Assembly (NCBI GenBank): GCA_938008665.1 | Contig: CALLKA010000136.1 | Coordinates: 1 to 18,656, forward strand | Length of the DNA stretch: 18,656 nucleotides | Source: an uncultured Bacteroidota bacterium | GTDB lineage: Bacteria > Bacteroidota > Bacteroidia > Chitinophagales > Chitinophagaceae | Direction of reading: 5' to 3' | Shown here: positions 8,009-16,213 of the stretch, piece by piece | How positions within the stretch are numbered: the first letter of the stretch is position 1 | How the letters are laid out: each line of letters opens with the position of its first letter | The notes under the pieces: generated by a model | Seen by the model: the letters and a program-made list of their open reading frames with translations, nothing else | Database searches by the model: none | What the model was told of the DNA's origin: nothing | Translations under genes and position numbers: made by a program

Positions 8009-8353
8009 TTAATTTAAATGACTTAAGAATGGGGTTTTACTCCATTTTTTTGTTATTTCAATCCATGCGCCAGTATGCTCGTTAATGTTCATTAAAAAAT
8101 CCCAGGCTTCCACCATTAGGCTTTTTTTAATGTTGGCACTTTTATACGCTTGATTTAATTCTACCTTACCTACAATTTCTCCGTTTAATAAATACACAGT
8201 CTGATTGATAATTTTACCTACTACTTTTTTATTGTGACCAAAAAAGCAATCTCCAATTAAAATACCAATGACATGTTCATGATTGGTGTCTAAAATCATC
8301 ATGTTTTCGATATAAGCGATAGTTGCTTTTTTTTGATCCTGAATTAAATACAT
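8009..8353 (-). CDS. Small repeat protein resembling a 4-fold beta-flower, function unknown
   Basis: This 114-residue protein has no signal peptide or clear membrane segment. Its first 70 residues contain four imperfect copies of a unit of about 16 residues: QKKATIAYIENMMIL (7-21), NHEHVIGILIGDCFF (24-38), NKKVVGKIINQTVYL (41-55) and LNGEIVGKVELNQAY (56-70). Each has a polar turn, then V/I-G/A-x-I/V, then a short turn and an aromatic or aliphatic strand. That pattern suggests four beta hairpins arranged around an axis, as in the Bacteroidota '4-fold beta flower' proteins; this assignment is inference. The last 40 residues (MVEAWDFLMNINEHTG and beyond) look helical and do not repeat. The gene starts 32 bases after the glycosyltransferase stop and is probably the last gene of that operon. 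No catalytic role can be proposed. Confidence 0.7.
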   Translation of the reverse strand: MYLIQDQKKATIAYIENMMILDTNHEHVIGILIGDCFFGHNKKVVGKIINQTVYLLNGEIVGKVELNQAYKSANIKKSLMVEAWDFLMNINEHTGAWIEITKKWSKTPFLSHLN

Positions 8354-8385
8354 AATGTTGGTGTGAATGATTTGAAATAGTTTTC

Positions 8386-9405
8386 TTAAGTAGTTATTTG
8401 AGGGCAGGTGTTTTGCGTTTTTGCTAATGAATTATTCATTAATACCTCCACAATATCCTTAGTAGAATGGGTTAAGGAAATTTTTACGGAATTATCTTGA
8501 TTGATCCAATTTTTAAAATGTTCTGCAAAATGTTGGTCTAATTTTTTTAACACTTTTACACCCATTTTACTTAAAGCCGCTGCATTACATTCTTGTTCAA
8601 AATGATTTAAGATAGGAATACTTAACAGCTTTTTATTCAAATACATTGCTTCTGCAGGTGTTTCAAAGCCGCCAGCGGTAATAATAGCATGGCAGCTTAT
8701 TAAGCTATTGGTAAATGCAGCACCACTAATTGGGAAAAAGGTAATGTTTTTTGAATGAGTCACCTCCGTAACTTCCTTTGTAAATACCTCAAAATGAAAC
8801 AGTGATTGTTTATGTAAAAAAGGAGAAATATACGCAATCGTATATTGTGGCAAATACACCGTGATGTGTCCATCATCTATTTTGCGTGCTTCAATAATTT
8901 CATCCTTAATAATTGGGTTATAAATTTGATCATCATAGGATTCAAAATGAAGACCAAGAAAGGAGGTACTTCTAACAAAATTTTCTAAAACTAATTTTCC
9001 AATTGGATTAATTGTTTTAGCCCTTGGTGTTAATTTACTCTGAAAACTTGCTTGGTGGCCAAATTGAATACTTTTTTTTCTCTTAATCCCGCAAGCGAGC
9101 GAAGTAATAAATTCAAAGTCATTGATGATTAAGTCATAATGATCAATAGGCAAAGCCTTGGCATCTTTGTATAATTTGAAAGAGATTGATTTTGCAATAT
9201 TTGTATAATCCAAGCCGCCTGTATGTTTGTAATGTAAACTAAGCCCCTGACTTTTGTACTTAATTGGAATACGCGTATTTAATTGGGAATTTGATCCGCT
9301 TAAAAAAAAGTCCACCTCTCCGTATTTTTGTAAATAAGGATATAATTGCTCAGCCCTACTTAAATGACCATTTCCCGTCCCTTGAATTGCGTAAAATATT
9401 TTCAT
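8386..9405 (-). CDS. GT-B fold glycosyltransferase family protein (MJ1255/UGT-like)
   Basis: The protein has 339 residues and starts directly with the first Rossmann strand and glycine-rich loop, MKIFYAIQGTGNGHLSRA, as in MurG/UGT-like GT-B transferases and the MJ1255-type group. The C-terminal nucleotide-sugar part is marked by AIITAGGFETPAEAMYLNKKLLSIP (in about the last third), which matches the GGxxTxxEA donor-binding motif with its conserved Glu. No membrane helix is evident, so it probably acts at the cytoplasmic membrane face. It lies 11 bases downstream of an LpxH-like metallophosphoesterase and upstream of the small repeat protein, all on one strand. I infer a joint role in making an envelope glycolipid or glycan, but neither donor nor acceptor can be read from the sequence. 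Confidence 0.8.
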   Translation of the reverse strand: MKIFYAIQGTGNGHLSRAEQLYPYLQKYGEVDFFLSGSNSQLNTRIPIKYKSQGLSLHYKHTGGLDYTNIAKSISFKLYKDAKALPIDHYDLIINDFEFITSLACGIKRKKSIQFGHQASFQSKLTPRAKTINPIGKLVLENFVRSTSFLGLHFESYDDQIYNPIIKDEIIEARKIDDGHITVYLPQYTIAYISPFLHKQSLFHFEVFTKEVTEVTHSKNITFFPISGAAFTNSLISCHAIITAGGFETPAEAMYLNKKLLSIPILNHFEQECNAAALSKMGVKVLKKLDQHFAEHFKNWINQDNSVKISLTHSTKDIVEVLMNNSLAKTQNTCPQITT

Positions 9406-9416
9406 AGGATCAAACT

Positions 9417-10256
9417 TTACATAGATACCTGAAAGGCAACCTCCTGCGTAATCACACTTAGTTCCTCTTGTAATTGTATGATTTTACTTTTCTTATTAGA
9501 TTCTTCAAATTGCTTGGGATCATATTGGTATAAGCGCCAAGCATTATCAAAATATTCTAATGATGTTAAATTTTCAATCCAATCACCGCTATTTAAATAA
9601 GTAACGGATCCTTTATCAGTCGTTACCACGCGATGTTGTGGTTGATGAATATGACCACAAATAACATATTGGTAATTATTCTCGATGGCTAATTCAGCTG
9701 CAGTTTGTTCAAAATTATTAATCCAGGATACCGCTTTCTTTACCCCATTCTTGACACTTTTACTTAAACTCATTTTTTCCTTACCCATTATTTTTAAACT
9801 CCAGTTTAAAAGGCTATTGATAAGAATTAGTAAATCATACCCATACCCACCCAATTTTGCTAATAGCTTAGCGCTTCCCTTGGTTGTTCGATCAAAAACG
9901 TCACCATGAAAAACCCAATTTTTTTCTCCATTGATTTCAAAAACAATTTTATCAGTCAATTGAATATTACCCATCTCAAAGTCGGCATATTTACGTAAAG
10001 CTTCATCATGATTGCCAGTGATATATATCACTTTTGTATCCTTACTTGCCATACTAAATATTTGTTTGATCACCGCCATATGACTTTTAGGGAAATAACG
10101 CTTATTGAATTGCCAAATATCAATAATGTCCCCATTCAAAATCAAAGTTTTAGGCTTTATACTTTTTAAATAATTGAGTACTTCCTTCGCTTGACATCCA
10201 AATGTGCCTAGATGCAGGTCACTTACGATACAGATTTCCATTGGTCGCTTGTCCAT
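9417..10256 (-). CDS. LpxH-like calcineurin-superfamily metallophosphoesterase (UDP-2,3-diacylglucosamine diphosphatase-related)
   Basis: The 279-residue protein carries the dinuclear metal motifs of the superfamily: D13-x-H15 (VSDLHLGT), G-D43 (LNGDIIDIW), GN82-H83-D (ITGNHDEA), H118 (FHGDVFD) and GH202-x-H204 (ICGHIHQPQ). The DxH and FHGD spacing and the IDIWQF segment resemble LpxH/LpxH2-type enzymes, which cleave UDP-diacylglucosamine to lipid X in lipid A synthesis. The insert between 125 and 180 is rich in Lys and hydrophobics and could contact a lipid or membrane. I chose the ATG at 10256 (MDKRPMEICIVSD) because the upstream extension would use a TTG at 10283 and adds unconserved residues; the ATG at 10241 is also possible. 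It heads a run with a glycosyltransferase 11 bases downstream. The true lipid A LpxH of this genome may be another gene, so the substrate is open. Confidence 0.83.
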   Translation of the reverse strand: MDKRPMEICIVSDLHLGTFGCQAKEVLNYLKSIKPKTLILNGDIIDIWQFNKRYFPKSHMAVIKQIFSMASKDTKVIYITGNHDEALRKYADFEMGNIQLTDKIVFEINGEKNWVFHGDVFDRTTKGSAKLLAKLGGYGYDLLILINSLLNWSLKIMGKEKMSLSKSVKNGVKKAVSWINNFEQTAAELAIENNYQYVICGHIHQPQHRVVTTDKGSVTYLNSGDWIENLTSLEYFDNAWRLYQYDPKQFEESNKKSKIIQLQEELSVITQEVAFQVSM

Positions 10257-10376
10257 GGGTTGTATTTTATGTAAATAACGCAATACGCTGTAACTTTAAT
10301 GTTTCCAGCATGTTACGATAGTATTAAGAAATAGTGAACAGAATATTACTTAATCTTGAATTAACTAAATTCGTAC

Positions 10377-10388
10377 TACAAATTTGTA
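10377..10388. promoter_or_regulatory. Palindrome TACAAATTTGTA just upstream of ppk1
   Basis: This perfect 12-base palindrome ends six bases before the ppk1 ATG at 10395, within the 138-base divergent region shared with the metallophosphoesterase gene. It may be an operator overlapping the translation start region. It contains TTTG on both strands but no proper TAnnTTTG element. AT-rich context makes chance occurrence plausible. Confidence 0.25.
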
Positions 10389-10394
10389 TACATT

Positions 10395-12458
10395 ATGAAG
10401 CATGAGTTTATACCTAGAGATATTAGCTGGCTAAGCTTTAATGCAAGGGTTTTACAGGAAGCGAATGACCCAAGTGTAACCTTAAAGGACAGAATTAGAT
10501 TTTTAGGTATTTTTTCAAATAATTTAGACGAATTTTTCAGGGTACGGGTAGCCACCTTAAAAAGAATGGTTGAATTTGTTGATAAAAAGAAGAATACCAA
10601 TATTGATATTCTTGAATCACCACAATTAATTCTAGATGAAATTCAAAGAGTCGTTTTAAAACAACAAAGTGAATTTGCACGAATTTGGGGGAACATTAAT
10701 AAAGAATTAATAAAACGAAAAGTATTAATTATTAATGAACGAAAATTAAATGCCGTACAAAAGGAATTTGTTAGAGACTATTTTGATAATGTAGTGCGCC
10801 CATACATAATTCCTTTAATGATTGAAAATTTACCAGAGCTTCCGTATTTAAGAGATAAGAGTCTGTATTTGGCAATTGTGATGAAAAATAAGATGGATGC
10901 TTATCATGAAAAGTTTTCATTAATTGAAATTCCCTCTAAATCCATAGGCAGATTCATTATTTTACCATCTACAGGTGCTACAAAATCAATCATTTTATTA
11001 GAAGATATTGTGAAGTATAATTTACCGATTATATTTTCACATTTCAAGTTCAATAAATTTGAAGCACATGTCTTTAAAATAACTAAGGATGCTGAAATTG
11101 ATTTAGACCAAGAGGTAGGCTTGAATTTTGTAGAAAAAATTTCAAAAGGAATTAAAAATAGACGAAAGGGTAAACCTGTGCGATTTGTATACGATAAGGA
11201 GATGAATGCAGAACTACTTGATTTTTTAATTCAAAAACTACACTTAACTCGAAAAAGCAGTATCATTCCAGGTGGACATATTCATAATTTTAGACATTTT
11301 ATGGATTTCCCTGATGTACTCGTGGAAAAAGCCGAACGACCTAAGCCTTTTATTCATCCCTCCTTTAGAAATAAATATCAGGTTTCAGAAGTAATATTAC
11401 AGAAAGATGTTTTATTGCATTTCCCTTACCATAGTTACGATCCAGTCATTGATATGTTAAGGGAGGCGGCAATGGACGATGCGGTAGAATCTATCAAAAT
11501 AACTGCTTACCGTTTGGCTAGCAATTCAAAAGTGATCAACGCCTTAATCAATGCGGCACGTAATGGGAAAAAAGTGACTGTGTTTTTAGAATTAAAAGCA
11601 AGATTTGATGAAGAAGCAAACTTGGAATGGAAAACATTGATGGAAGAAGAAGGCGTAAATGTATTAGTGGGTATTCCTAATGTAAAAGTGCATGCTAAAA
11701 TATGTATTATACAAAAAAGAGTGGAAAAAAAGATACTACAATATGGTTTCATAAGCACTGGAAATTTAAATGAAAAAACAGCTCGAATTTATGCTGATCA
11801 CTGTTTATTAACAGCATCCAGGCCCTTATTAATTGAGGTAAACAAGGTTTTCACCTACCTAGAAACATGGCAATTGGGCGATAAGCCCATTGGCAAAACT
11901 AAAAATTTACTTATTTCACCGATCAATATGCGAAATTCAATTATTCAGTTAATTGAAAATGAAATTAAAAATGCAAAACTAGGAAAGGTGGCTAAAATAA
12001 TTATTAAATCCAATTCAATTAGTGACCACACACTGATAGATCATTTATACAAAGCAACCAAAGCGGGGGTGGAAGTAAATTTAATTATTCGTGGAATATT
12101 GACATTAAAAAAGGGAAGTGAAAAATTGAAAAATAAATTAAATGCCATAAGTATTGTAGATCAATATTTAGAACATGCCAGAGTGATGATTTTTCACAAT
12201 AAGGGAAATGAAAAAGTATACATTTCAAGTGCCGATTGGATGGTTCGTAACCTAGATCATCGAATTGAAGTTGCTGCACCTATTTTAGATATAAAATTAA
12301 AAAATGAATTGGTTGAGATGATCAATATCCAATTGAAAGACAACCAAAAAGCCAGGATTTTGGATGAAAATTTAGGCAATAATTATGTATCTTCCGTTGG
12401 TAAAAAACATTGCAAATCACAGGTAGCTACTTACAACTACTTAATTGTTAAAAAATAA
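10395..12458 (+). CDS. ppk1: Polyphosphate kinase 1
   Basis: PPK1 transfers the gamma phosphate of ATP reversibly onto polyphosphate. The 687-residue length matches the family (E. coli PPK1, 688). The N-terminal domain opens with RDISWLSFNARVLQEA and contains FSNNLDEFFRVRVA (40-53). The autophosphorylated His is H433 in VKVHAKICII, the second conserved catalytic His is H594 in YLEHARVMIF, and the C-terminal SSADWM...NLDHRIEV block follows. H433 and H594 align well with H435 and H592 of E. coli, so the enzyme should be active. The last 30 or so residues, rich in Lys, are a poorly conserved tail. The ppx gene follows after six bases, so synthesis and breakdown of polyphosphate are encoded in one operon. 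The promoter should lie in 10257-10394; TAACTTTA at 10291-10298 is a weak candidate -7 element. Confidence 0.96.
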   Translation: MKHEFIPRDISWLSFNARVLQEANDPSVTLKDRIRFLGIFSNNLDEFFRVRVATLKRMVEFVDKKKNTNIDILESPQLILDEIQRVVLKQQSEFARIWGNINKELIKRKVLIINERKLNAVQKEFVRDYFDNVVRPYIIPLMIENLPELPYLRDKSLYLAIVMKNKMDAYHEKFSLIEIPSKSIGRFIILPSTGATKSIILLEDIVKYNLPIIFSHFKFNKFEAHVFKITKDAEIDLDQEVGLNFVEKISKGIKNRRKGKPVRFVYDKEMNAELLDFLIQKLHLTRKSSIIPGGHIHNFRHFMDFPDVLVEKAERPKPFIHPSFRNKYQVSEVILQKDVLLHFPYHSYDPVIDMLREAAMDDAVESIKITAYRLASNSKVINALINAARNGKKVTVFLELKARFDEEANLEWKTLMEEEGVNVLVGIPNVKVHAKICIIQKRVEKKILQYGFISTGNLNEKTARIYADHCLLTASRPLLIEVNKVFTYLETWQLGDKPIGKTKNLLISPINMRNSIIQLIENEIKNAKLGKVAKIIIKSNSISDHTLIDHLYKATKAGVEVNLIIRGILTLKKGSEKLKNKLNAISIVDQYLEHARVMIFHNKGNEKVYISSADWMVRNLDHRIEVAAPILDIKLKNELVEMINIQLKDNQKARILDENLGNNYVSSVGKKHCKSQVATYNYLIVKK

Positions 12459-12464
12459 AATACT

Positions 12465-13346
12465 TTGATACTTGCAGCAATAGATATTGGTAGTAACGCA
12501 GTCAGATTACTCATTTGTGAAGTAATAAAAAAAGGGAAAACCACAGAATTTAATAAACTGAATCTTCTGAGAATACCGGTTCGATTGGGTTTTGACGTTT
12601 TTGAAAAAGGATATATTGGTGGACAAAAAAAGAAAATGCTGATTAATACCATTAAGGCATTTAACAACTTAATGAAAGTTTACGAAGTTGATCACTATAT
12701 GGCTTGTGCAACCAGTGCTATGAGGGATGCTGAAAATGCCAAAGAAATAATAAAAGAAATAAAATCTGAAACCAGTATTGAGATTGAGGTAATCACTGGT
12801 GAATTAGAAGCAGAAATAATTTACGAAAACCATATTGCAGAAATGTTAGATAACGATAAAAGCTATCTGTATATTGATGTTGGTGGTGGAAGTACCGAAC
12901 TTACTTTATATCATAAATCCAATATAATACTGCAAAAATCATTTAATATTGGCACTGTTCGTATTCTTACAAAAAAGGTCAAGGACGAAACCTGGGATGA
13001 AATGAAGGAAACCTTAAAGGAACTTTCAAAAAAATACGAAAATATCATTGGAATTGGATCTGGAGGTAATATCAATAAATTATTTTCAATTAGCGGGGCA
13101 AAAACAGGCAAATCAATTTCATATGAAACTATGAAAGATATTTATAAAGAAATGGAGCCGCTCGCTATAGATGAAAGAATGAAAAAATACACGATCAAAG
13201 AAGATCGGGCTGAAGTTATTGTCCCTGCATTAACGATTTATAACGCAATATGCAAGTGGGCAGCAGTTTCAGAAATTCATGTGCCTAAAATTGGATTAGC
13301 GGATGGGCTAATCCATCATTTATATGATATGATAATACATGACTAA
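12465..13346 (+). CDS. ppx: Exopolyphosphatase, Ppx/GppA family (short, catalytic domains only)
   Basis: The protein removes terminal phosphates from polyphosphate or hydrolyses pppGpp. It has 293 residues, only the two-lobed ASKHA (actin-like) core, and lacks the C-terminal helical domain of E. coli Ppx (about 510 residues), as usual for short Bacteroidota and actinobacterial versions. Motifs are the phosphate-binding AAIDIGSNAVRL (4-15), ACATSAMRDAENA, the second phosphate loop YIDVGGGSTELTLY and IGIGSGGNINKL. The start is a TTG: the reading frame has a stop, the ppk1 TAA, nine bases upstream, no ATG lies between, and the glycine loop needs these first residues. The six-base gap to ppk1 and the rare start codon suggest coupled, lower-level translation. 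It converges with the serine hydrolase gene ending at 13362. Confidence 0.92.
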   Translation: MILAAIDIGSNAVRLLICEVIKKGKTTEFNKLNLLRIPVRLGFDVFEKGYIGGQKKKMLINTIKAFNNLMKVYEVDHYMACATSAMRDAENAKEIIKEIKSETSIEIEVITGELEAEIIYENHIAEMLDNDKSYLYIDVGGGSTELTLYHKSNIILQKSFNIGTVRILTKKVKDETWDEMKETLKELSKKYENIIGIGSGGNINKLFSISGAKTGKSISYETMKDIYKEMEPLAIDERMKKYTIKEDRAEVIVPALTIYNAICKWAAVSEIHVPKIGLADGLIHHLYDMIIHD

Positions 13347-13361
13347 TTAGGTTAATTAACT

Positions 13362-14459
13362 TTATTTAGCAGGCTGAATGCAATTTTTCAATTCGGCAGT
13401 TAAGTGTTCAAACGCATCCGTTGCATTATTGCAGAGAATGATTAATGTTTTATTTGTTTTTAAAAACCTGATAATGATGGTTTTATAACCTGGGTTATCA
13501 CCATTGTGCCATACAATATTTTCACCAAGTCTTAAATCCCACCCAAACCCATAATTGGAAATAGTCCCATTATTTATATGCATGGGCGTAAAGGCATCTG
13601 CCAAGGTAGTTTGATTGATTAAAGTATTGGAATATAGGGCCTGATCCCATTTTAAAAGATCGGCTACGGTTGAGCTTATCCTTCCTGGGCCTTTTCTATT
13701 CCCTAACCAAATGGTATAATTAGATGAAGGAAATGAATCAGCTCTTATATAGGCGTTCCTTTCTAGAACATACACATGTCCAAAAGCAAAATTTTTTATG
13801 GCTGCCTTTTCAGCTAAATTACGAATGGCAGTATGATTCATTTTTAACTTATTGAATATTTCAGTATTGCAAAATTCAATAAAATCCCTACCGCTTACTT
13901 TTTCAACGATGCTGGCTAATAGTACATAGCCCGTATTACTATATAAATATTTTTCACCCGGTTCAAATAATTTGGATGGTGCATATTTATTTAAATAGTT
14001 AATAATATCATCATTGCTGGCCACTTTTGATTTATCCCAATAAGCATCCATAATTGCTTGGTAATCGGGAAGTCCGCTAGTATGCGTAAGTAGCTGACGT
14101 ATGGTAATTCCCTTGTAAGGAATGTTGATGTACTTTTCAACTAAGTCATCAAAATTTAATAAACCTTTTTCTTTAACCATCATTATGGTCATGGAAGTAA
14201 ACTGCTTACTGACTGAGGCTAATTCAAAGATGCTGTTTTTATTTAAAGCCTTTTGATTGGCATAATCGATATATCCTACTGCTTTATTATATTTTACTTT
14301 ACCATCTTCAGCAATTAGCACTACCCCACTAAATTTATTATTGGAAACCAGGTTGCTTATAATAGCATCAACTTTCCCGTAATTAATACCCTGTGAAAAA
14401 ACAGCGCTAAAACAAAATAAAAAAGCAATTGCAATGTATACCCTGAATAATTTTTTCAT
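13362..14459 (-). CDS. Secreted serine hydrolase, class C beta-lactamase/DD-peptidase family
   Basis: The protein is 365 residues from the ATG at 14459, which begins an obvious signal peptide (MKKLFRVYIAIAFLF..., cleavage probably after VFSQ, residue 23); an in-frame upstream start at 14507 would put 16 unrelated residues before it. The catalytic motifs are S82-V-S-K85, Y173-S-N175 and H318-N-G320, the standard SxxK, YxN and HxG of the class C / Pab87-type group. LTHTSGLPDY (124-133) is also typical. It should act in the periplasm or at the cell surface on a peptide, ester or peptidoglycan-related substrate; beta-lactam hydrolysis cannot be claimed. It differs in motif set from the serine hydrolase at 6701, so the two are not recent duplicates. 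It lies 69 bases downstream of the pseudouridine synthase gene. Confidence 0.87.
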   Translation of the reverse strand: MKKLFRVYIAIAFLFCFSAVFSQGINYGKVDAIISNLVSNNKFSGVVLIAEDGKVKYNKAVGYIDYANQKALNKNSIFELASVSKQFTSMTIMMVKEKGLLNFDDLVEKYINIPYKGITIRQLLTHTSGLPDYQAIMDAYWDKSKVASNDDIINYLNKYAPSKLFEPGEKYLYSNTGYVLLASIVEKVSGRDFIEFCNTEIFNKLKMNHTAIRNLAEKAAIKNFAFGHVYVLERNAYIRADSFPSSNYTIWLGNRKGPGRISSTVADLLKWDQALYSNTLINQTTLADAFTPMHINNGTISNYGFGWDLRLGENIVWHNGDNPGYKTIIIRFLKTNKTLIILCNNATDAFEHLTAELKNCIQPAK

Positions 14460-14528
14460 ATTATTAAGTTGAATAGAAACAAAAAAGTGCAATACCATTC
14501 TACACACTTAAATATACAAATAAAATAT

Positions 14529-15119
14529 TTATAATTTTAGCAATGAAAAAAAGGTAGGCTCATCCATTTCAATGACTTCCCCAGGCTGCATGTTCCCAAT
14601 ACGTATGTTTTCAATTTCAGTTCTAATGAGGCGAATACACTTGTGATTGACAGCGGCTACCATTTTTCGAACCTGATGAAACTTGCCTTCAGTTAAAGTG
14701 ATTTGCAACCAACTTGTTTTAACATTTTCGTGTAAAGGCTTCCCAACTTCAAATAAATTAGTGGGCTTGTTGACTAATATTACCATACAAGGTGTGGTAA
14801 TAAATTGGGTGCCATTAGGAGCACTTATCGCGATGCCATTGGCCAACCTTAGCACGGTTTCAGCACTTACCGTATTTTTTACTTGTACCAAATAAGTTCT
14901 TGTATGTGGCACTAGGCCTTGAAATAAAAGACGTGTAATTTTTTTGTTGGTGGTAAGTAATAATAATCCTTCGGAATTTTGATCTAACCTCCCAATTGCG
15001 TGGGTTTCTTCCGGAAAATTAAACTCCAAGTCACCTAATAATTTCACCTGATGACTGCTCACAAACTGCGACACCATATTCATTGGCTTGTTAAGTATAA
15101 AATATCGGTGTGGCTTCAT
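14529..15119 (-). CDS. 23S rRNA pseudouridine synthase, RsuA/RluE type without S4 domain
   Basis: The protein of 196 residues isomerises a uridine in rRNA to pseudouridine. It opens with RYFILNKPMNMVSQF, corresponding to the FNKP...QF opening of E. coli RluE, and the catalytic Asp is D46 in AIGRLDQNSEGLLLLT. The third family motif is WLQITLTEGKFHQVRKM (about 136-152), followed by CIRLIRTEI. It lacks the N-terminal S4 RNA-binding domain found in RsuA, RluB and RluF, which also points to RluE (U2457 of 23S rRNA in E. coli), although the exact site in this organism is inferred. It is divergent from the VF530-type gene with only 46 bases between starts. Confidence 0.88.
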   Translation of the reverse strand: MKPHRYFILNKPMNMVSQFVSSHQVKLLGDLEFNFPEETHAIGRLDQNSEGLLLLTTNKKITRLLFQGLVPHTRTYLVQVKNTVSAETVLRLANGIAISAPNGTQFITTPCMVILVNKPTNLFEVGKPLHENVKTSWLQITLTEGKFHQVRKMVAAVNHKCIRLIRTEIENIRIGNMQPGEVIEMDEPTFFSLLKL

Positions 15120-15165
15120 AGTAGCAAATTACATATTCCTTAGAGCAAATTACTTAATATTGCAT

Positions 15166-15384
15166 ATGCAACAACCTTCCAATGATCCTTTACATGGGAA
15201 AACACTTGAATTTATCGTAACTGAGCTAGTGAACTATTTTGGTTGGGAGGATTTAGGTCAGCATATTCCCATTAATTGCTTTAAGAGCAACCCTAGTATA
15301 AAGTCAAGTTTAACTTTTTTACGTAAAACCCCTTGGGCACGCACTAAAGTGGAGCAACTGTATATTAGGATGATTAAAAACTAA
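15166..15384 (+). CDS. VF530 family (DUF2132) small DNA-binding protein
   Basis: The product is 72 residues. NDPLHGKTLEFIVTELVNYFGW (from residue 6), LGQHIPINCF, SNPSIKSSLTFLRKTPWAR and KVEQLYIRM cover nearly the whole protein and are the diagnostic VF530-family segments; the family has a small helical fold reported to bind DNA. The ATG at 15166 is chosen because homology begins immediately after it; an in-frame ATG at 15088 would overlap the divergent pseudouridine synthase gene by 32 bases and add unconserved residues. Its stop overlaps the stop of the convergent metallophosphatase gene by 11 bases. The physiological role is not known to me. Confidence 0.9.
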   Translation: MQQPSNDPLHGKTLEFIVTELVNYFGWEDLGQHIPINCFKSNPSIKSSLTFLRKTPWARTKVEQLYIRMIKN

Positions 15385-16213
15385 GCTCATTTAATTTTTC
15401 CGTAGGATTCATCATGTAAGTAATCATTGAATTGTCCTTCAATAGTTCTACTACCCTAAATCCTTTATAAGGGGTTCCCCAATTACCACCTACATGTGCA
15501 TCAAAAATATAGGGCACTTTTTCAACCATTTTAAAACTATCTTGATCATGCTCATGACCATGGAAAACGGCTTTCACATTTGGATATTTTTTGATGGTAT
15601 CAAATACTTCAGGTGTACTTATGCCATTCTTTGTCCACTTTGCTTGAGGTATATGTAAAAAGATAAAAACCTGCTTCTTGTCCTTATGGGTTTCCAAGGT
15701 TTTGTTCAACCAAGATAAATCCGGAGATAAATAAACGCCTTTTTCATTGGAAGTATCTCCCAATAAAATTCCATTATCTTTTACAACAACATCATGATTT
15801 AAAGGCGTGCCCCAAACACTGTTCCAATATTCGGGTGTCACCATATCATGATTGCCTCTAGTAACATAATAAGGCATTTTTAATATATCTAATTTCCCTT
15901 TTACTAATGGTAAAAATTCTTTTTCGTTGTGAATCAAATCACCATTTACCACAGAAAAATCCAATGGGCTTTGTTGATGAAATAAATTCATTTGATTAAT
16001 CACTGTTTCCGTCATTTGCTCAAATAGTGTATTAGGCTGACCATAATGCACATCCGAAGCCACTGCAAATCGAAGTTTAACTTTACTTCTCAAGCCTACA
16101 ACATCATTGGCACTTAACGGAGTAATTCTACCAGTGATTAAAAATGCAGATGCAAAGGAAATATTTTTAATAAAGTGTCTACGGGAACTACCTGAATTTT
16201 TATTACTTGACAT
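15374..16213 (-). CDS. Tat-type exported calcineurin-like metallophosphatase
   Basis: The 279-residue protein begins with a twin-arginine-like signal, SSRRHFIKN (9-17), followed by a hydrophobic stretch (ISFASAFLI) and a likely cleavage site near PLSAN. The mature part carries metallophosphoesterase motifs: D54-x-H56 (ASDVHYG), G-D92 (VVNGDLIH), G-N121-H122-D (TRGNHDM), H187 (FLHIPQ) and G-H220-E-H222 (HGHEHDQ). The complete set predicts an active dinuclear metal phosphatase in the periplasm, CpdA/3',5'-cyclic nucleotide phosphodiesterase-like or a general phosphatase; its substrate cannot be read. It lies after the thioredoxin gene with a 140-base gap and is preceded immediately by an inverted repeat that touches its start codon. 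Its 3' end overlaps the convergent VF530 gene by 11 bases. Confidence 0.88.
   Translation of the reverse strand: MSSNKNSGSSRRHFIKNISFASAFLITGRITPLSANDVVGLRSKVKLRFAVASDVHYGQPNTLFEQMTETVINQMNLFHQQSPLDFSVVNGDLIHNEKEFLPLVKGKLDILKMPYYVTRGNHDMVTPEYWNSVWGTPLNHDVVVKDNGILLGDTSNEKGVYLSPDLSWLNKTLETHKDKKQVFIFLHIPQAKWTKNGISTPEVFDTIKKYPNVKAVFHGHEHDQDSFKMVEKVPYIFDAHVGGNWGTPYKGFRVVELLKDNSMITYMMNPTEKLNELSF

Noticed and set aside
13351..13360. GTTAATTAAC palindrome between convergent ppx and serine hydrolase genes
   Set aside because: There is no loop for an RNA hairpin, and such a palindrome is common in AT-rich spacers.
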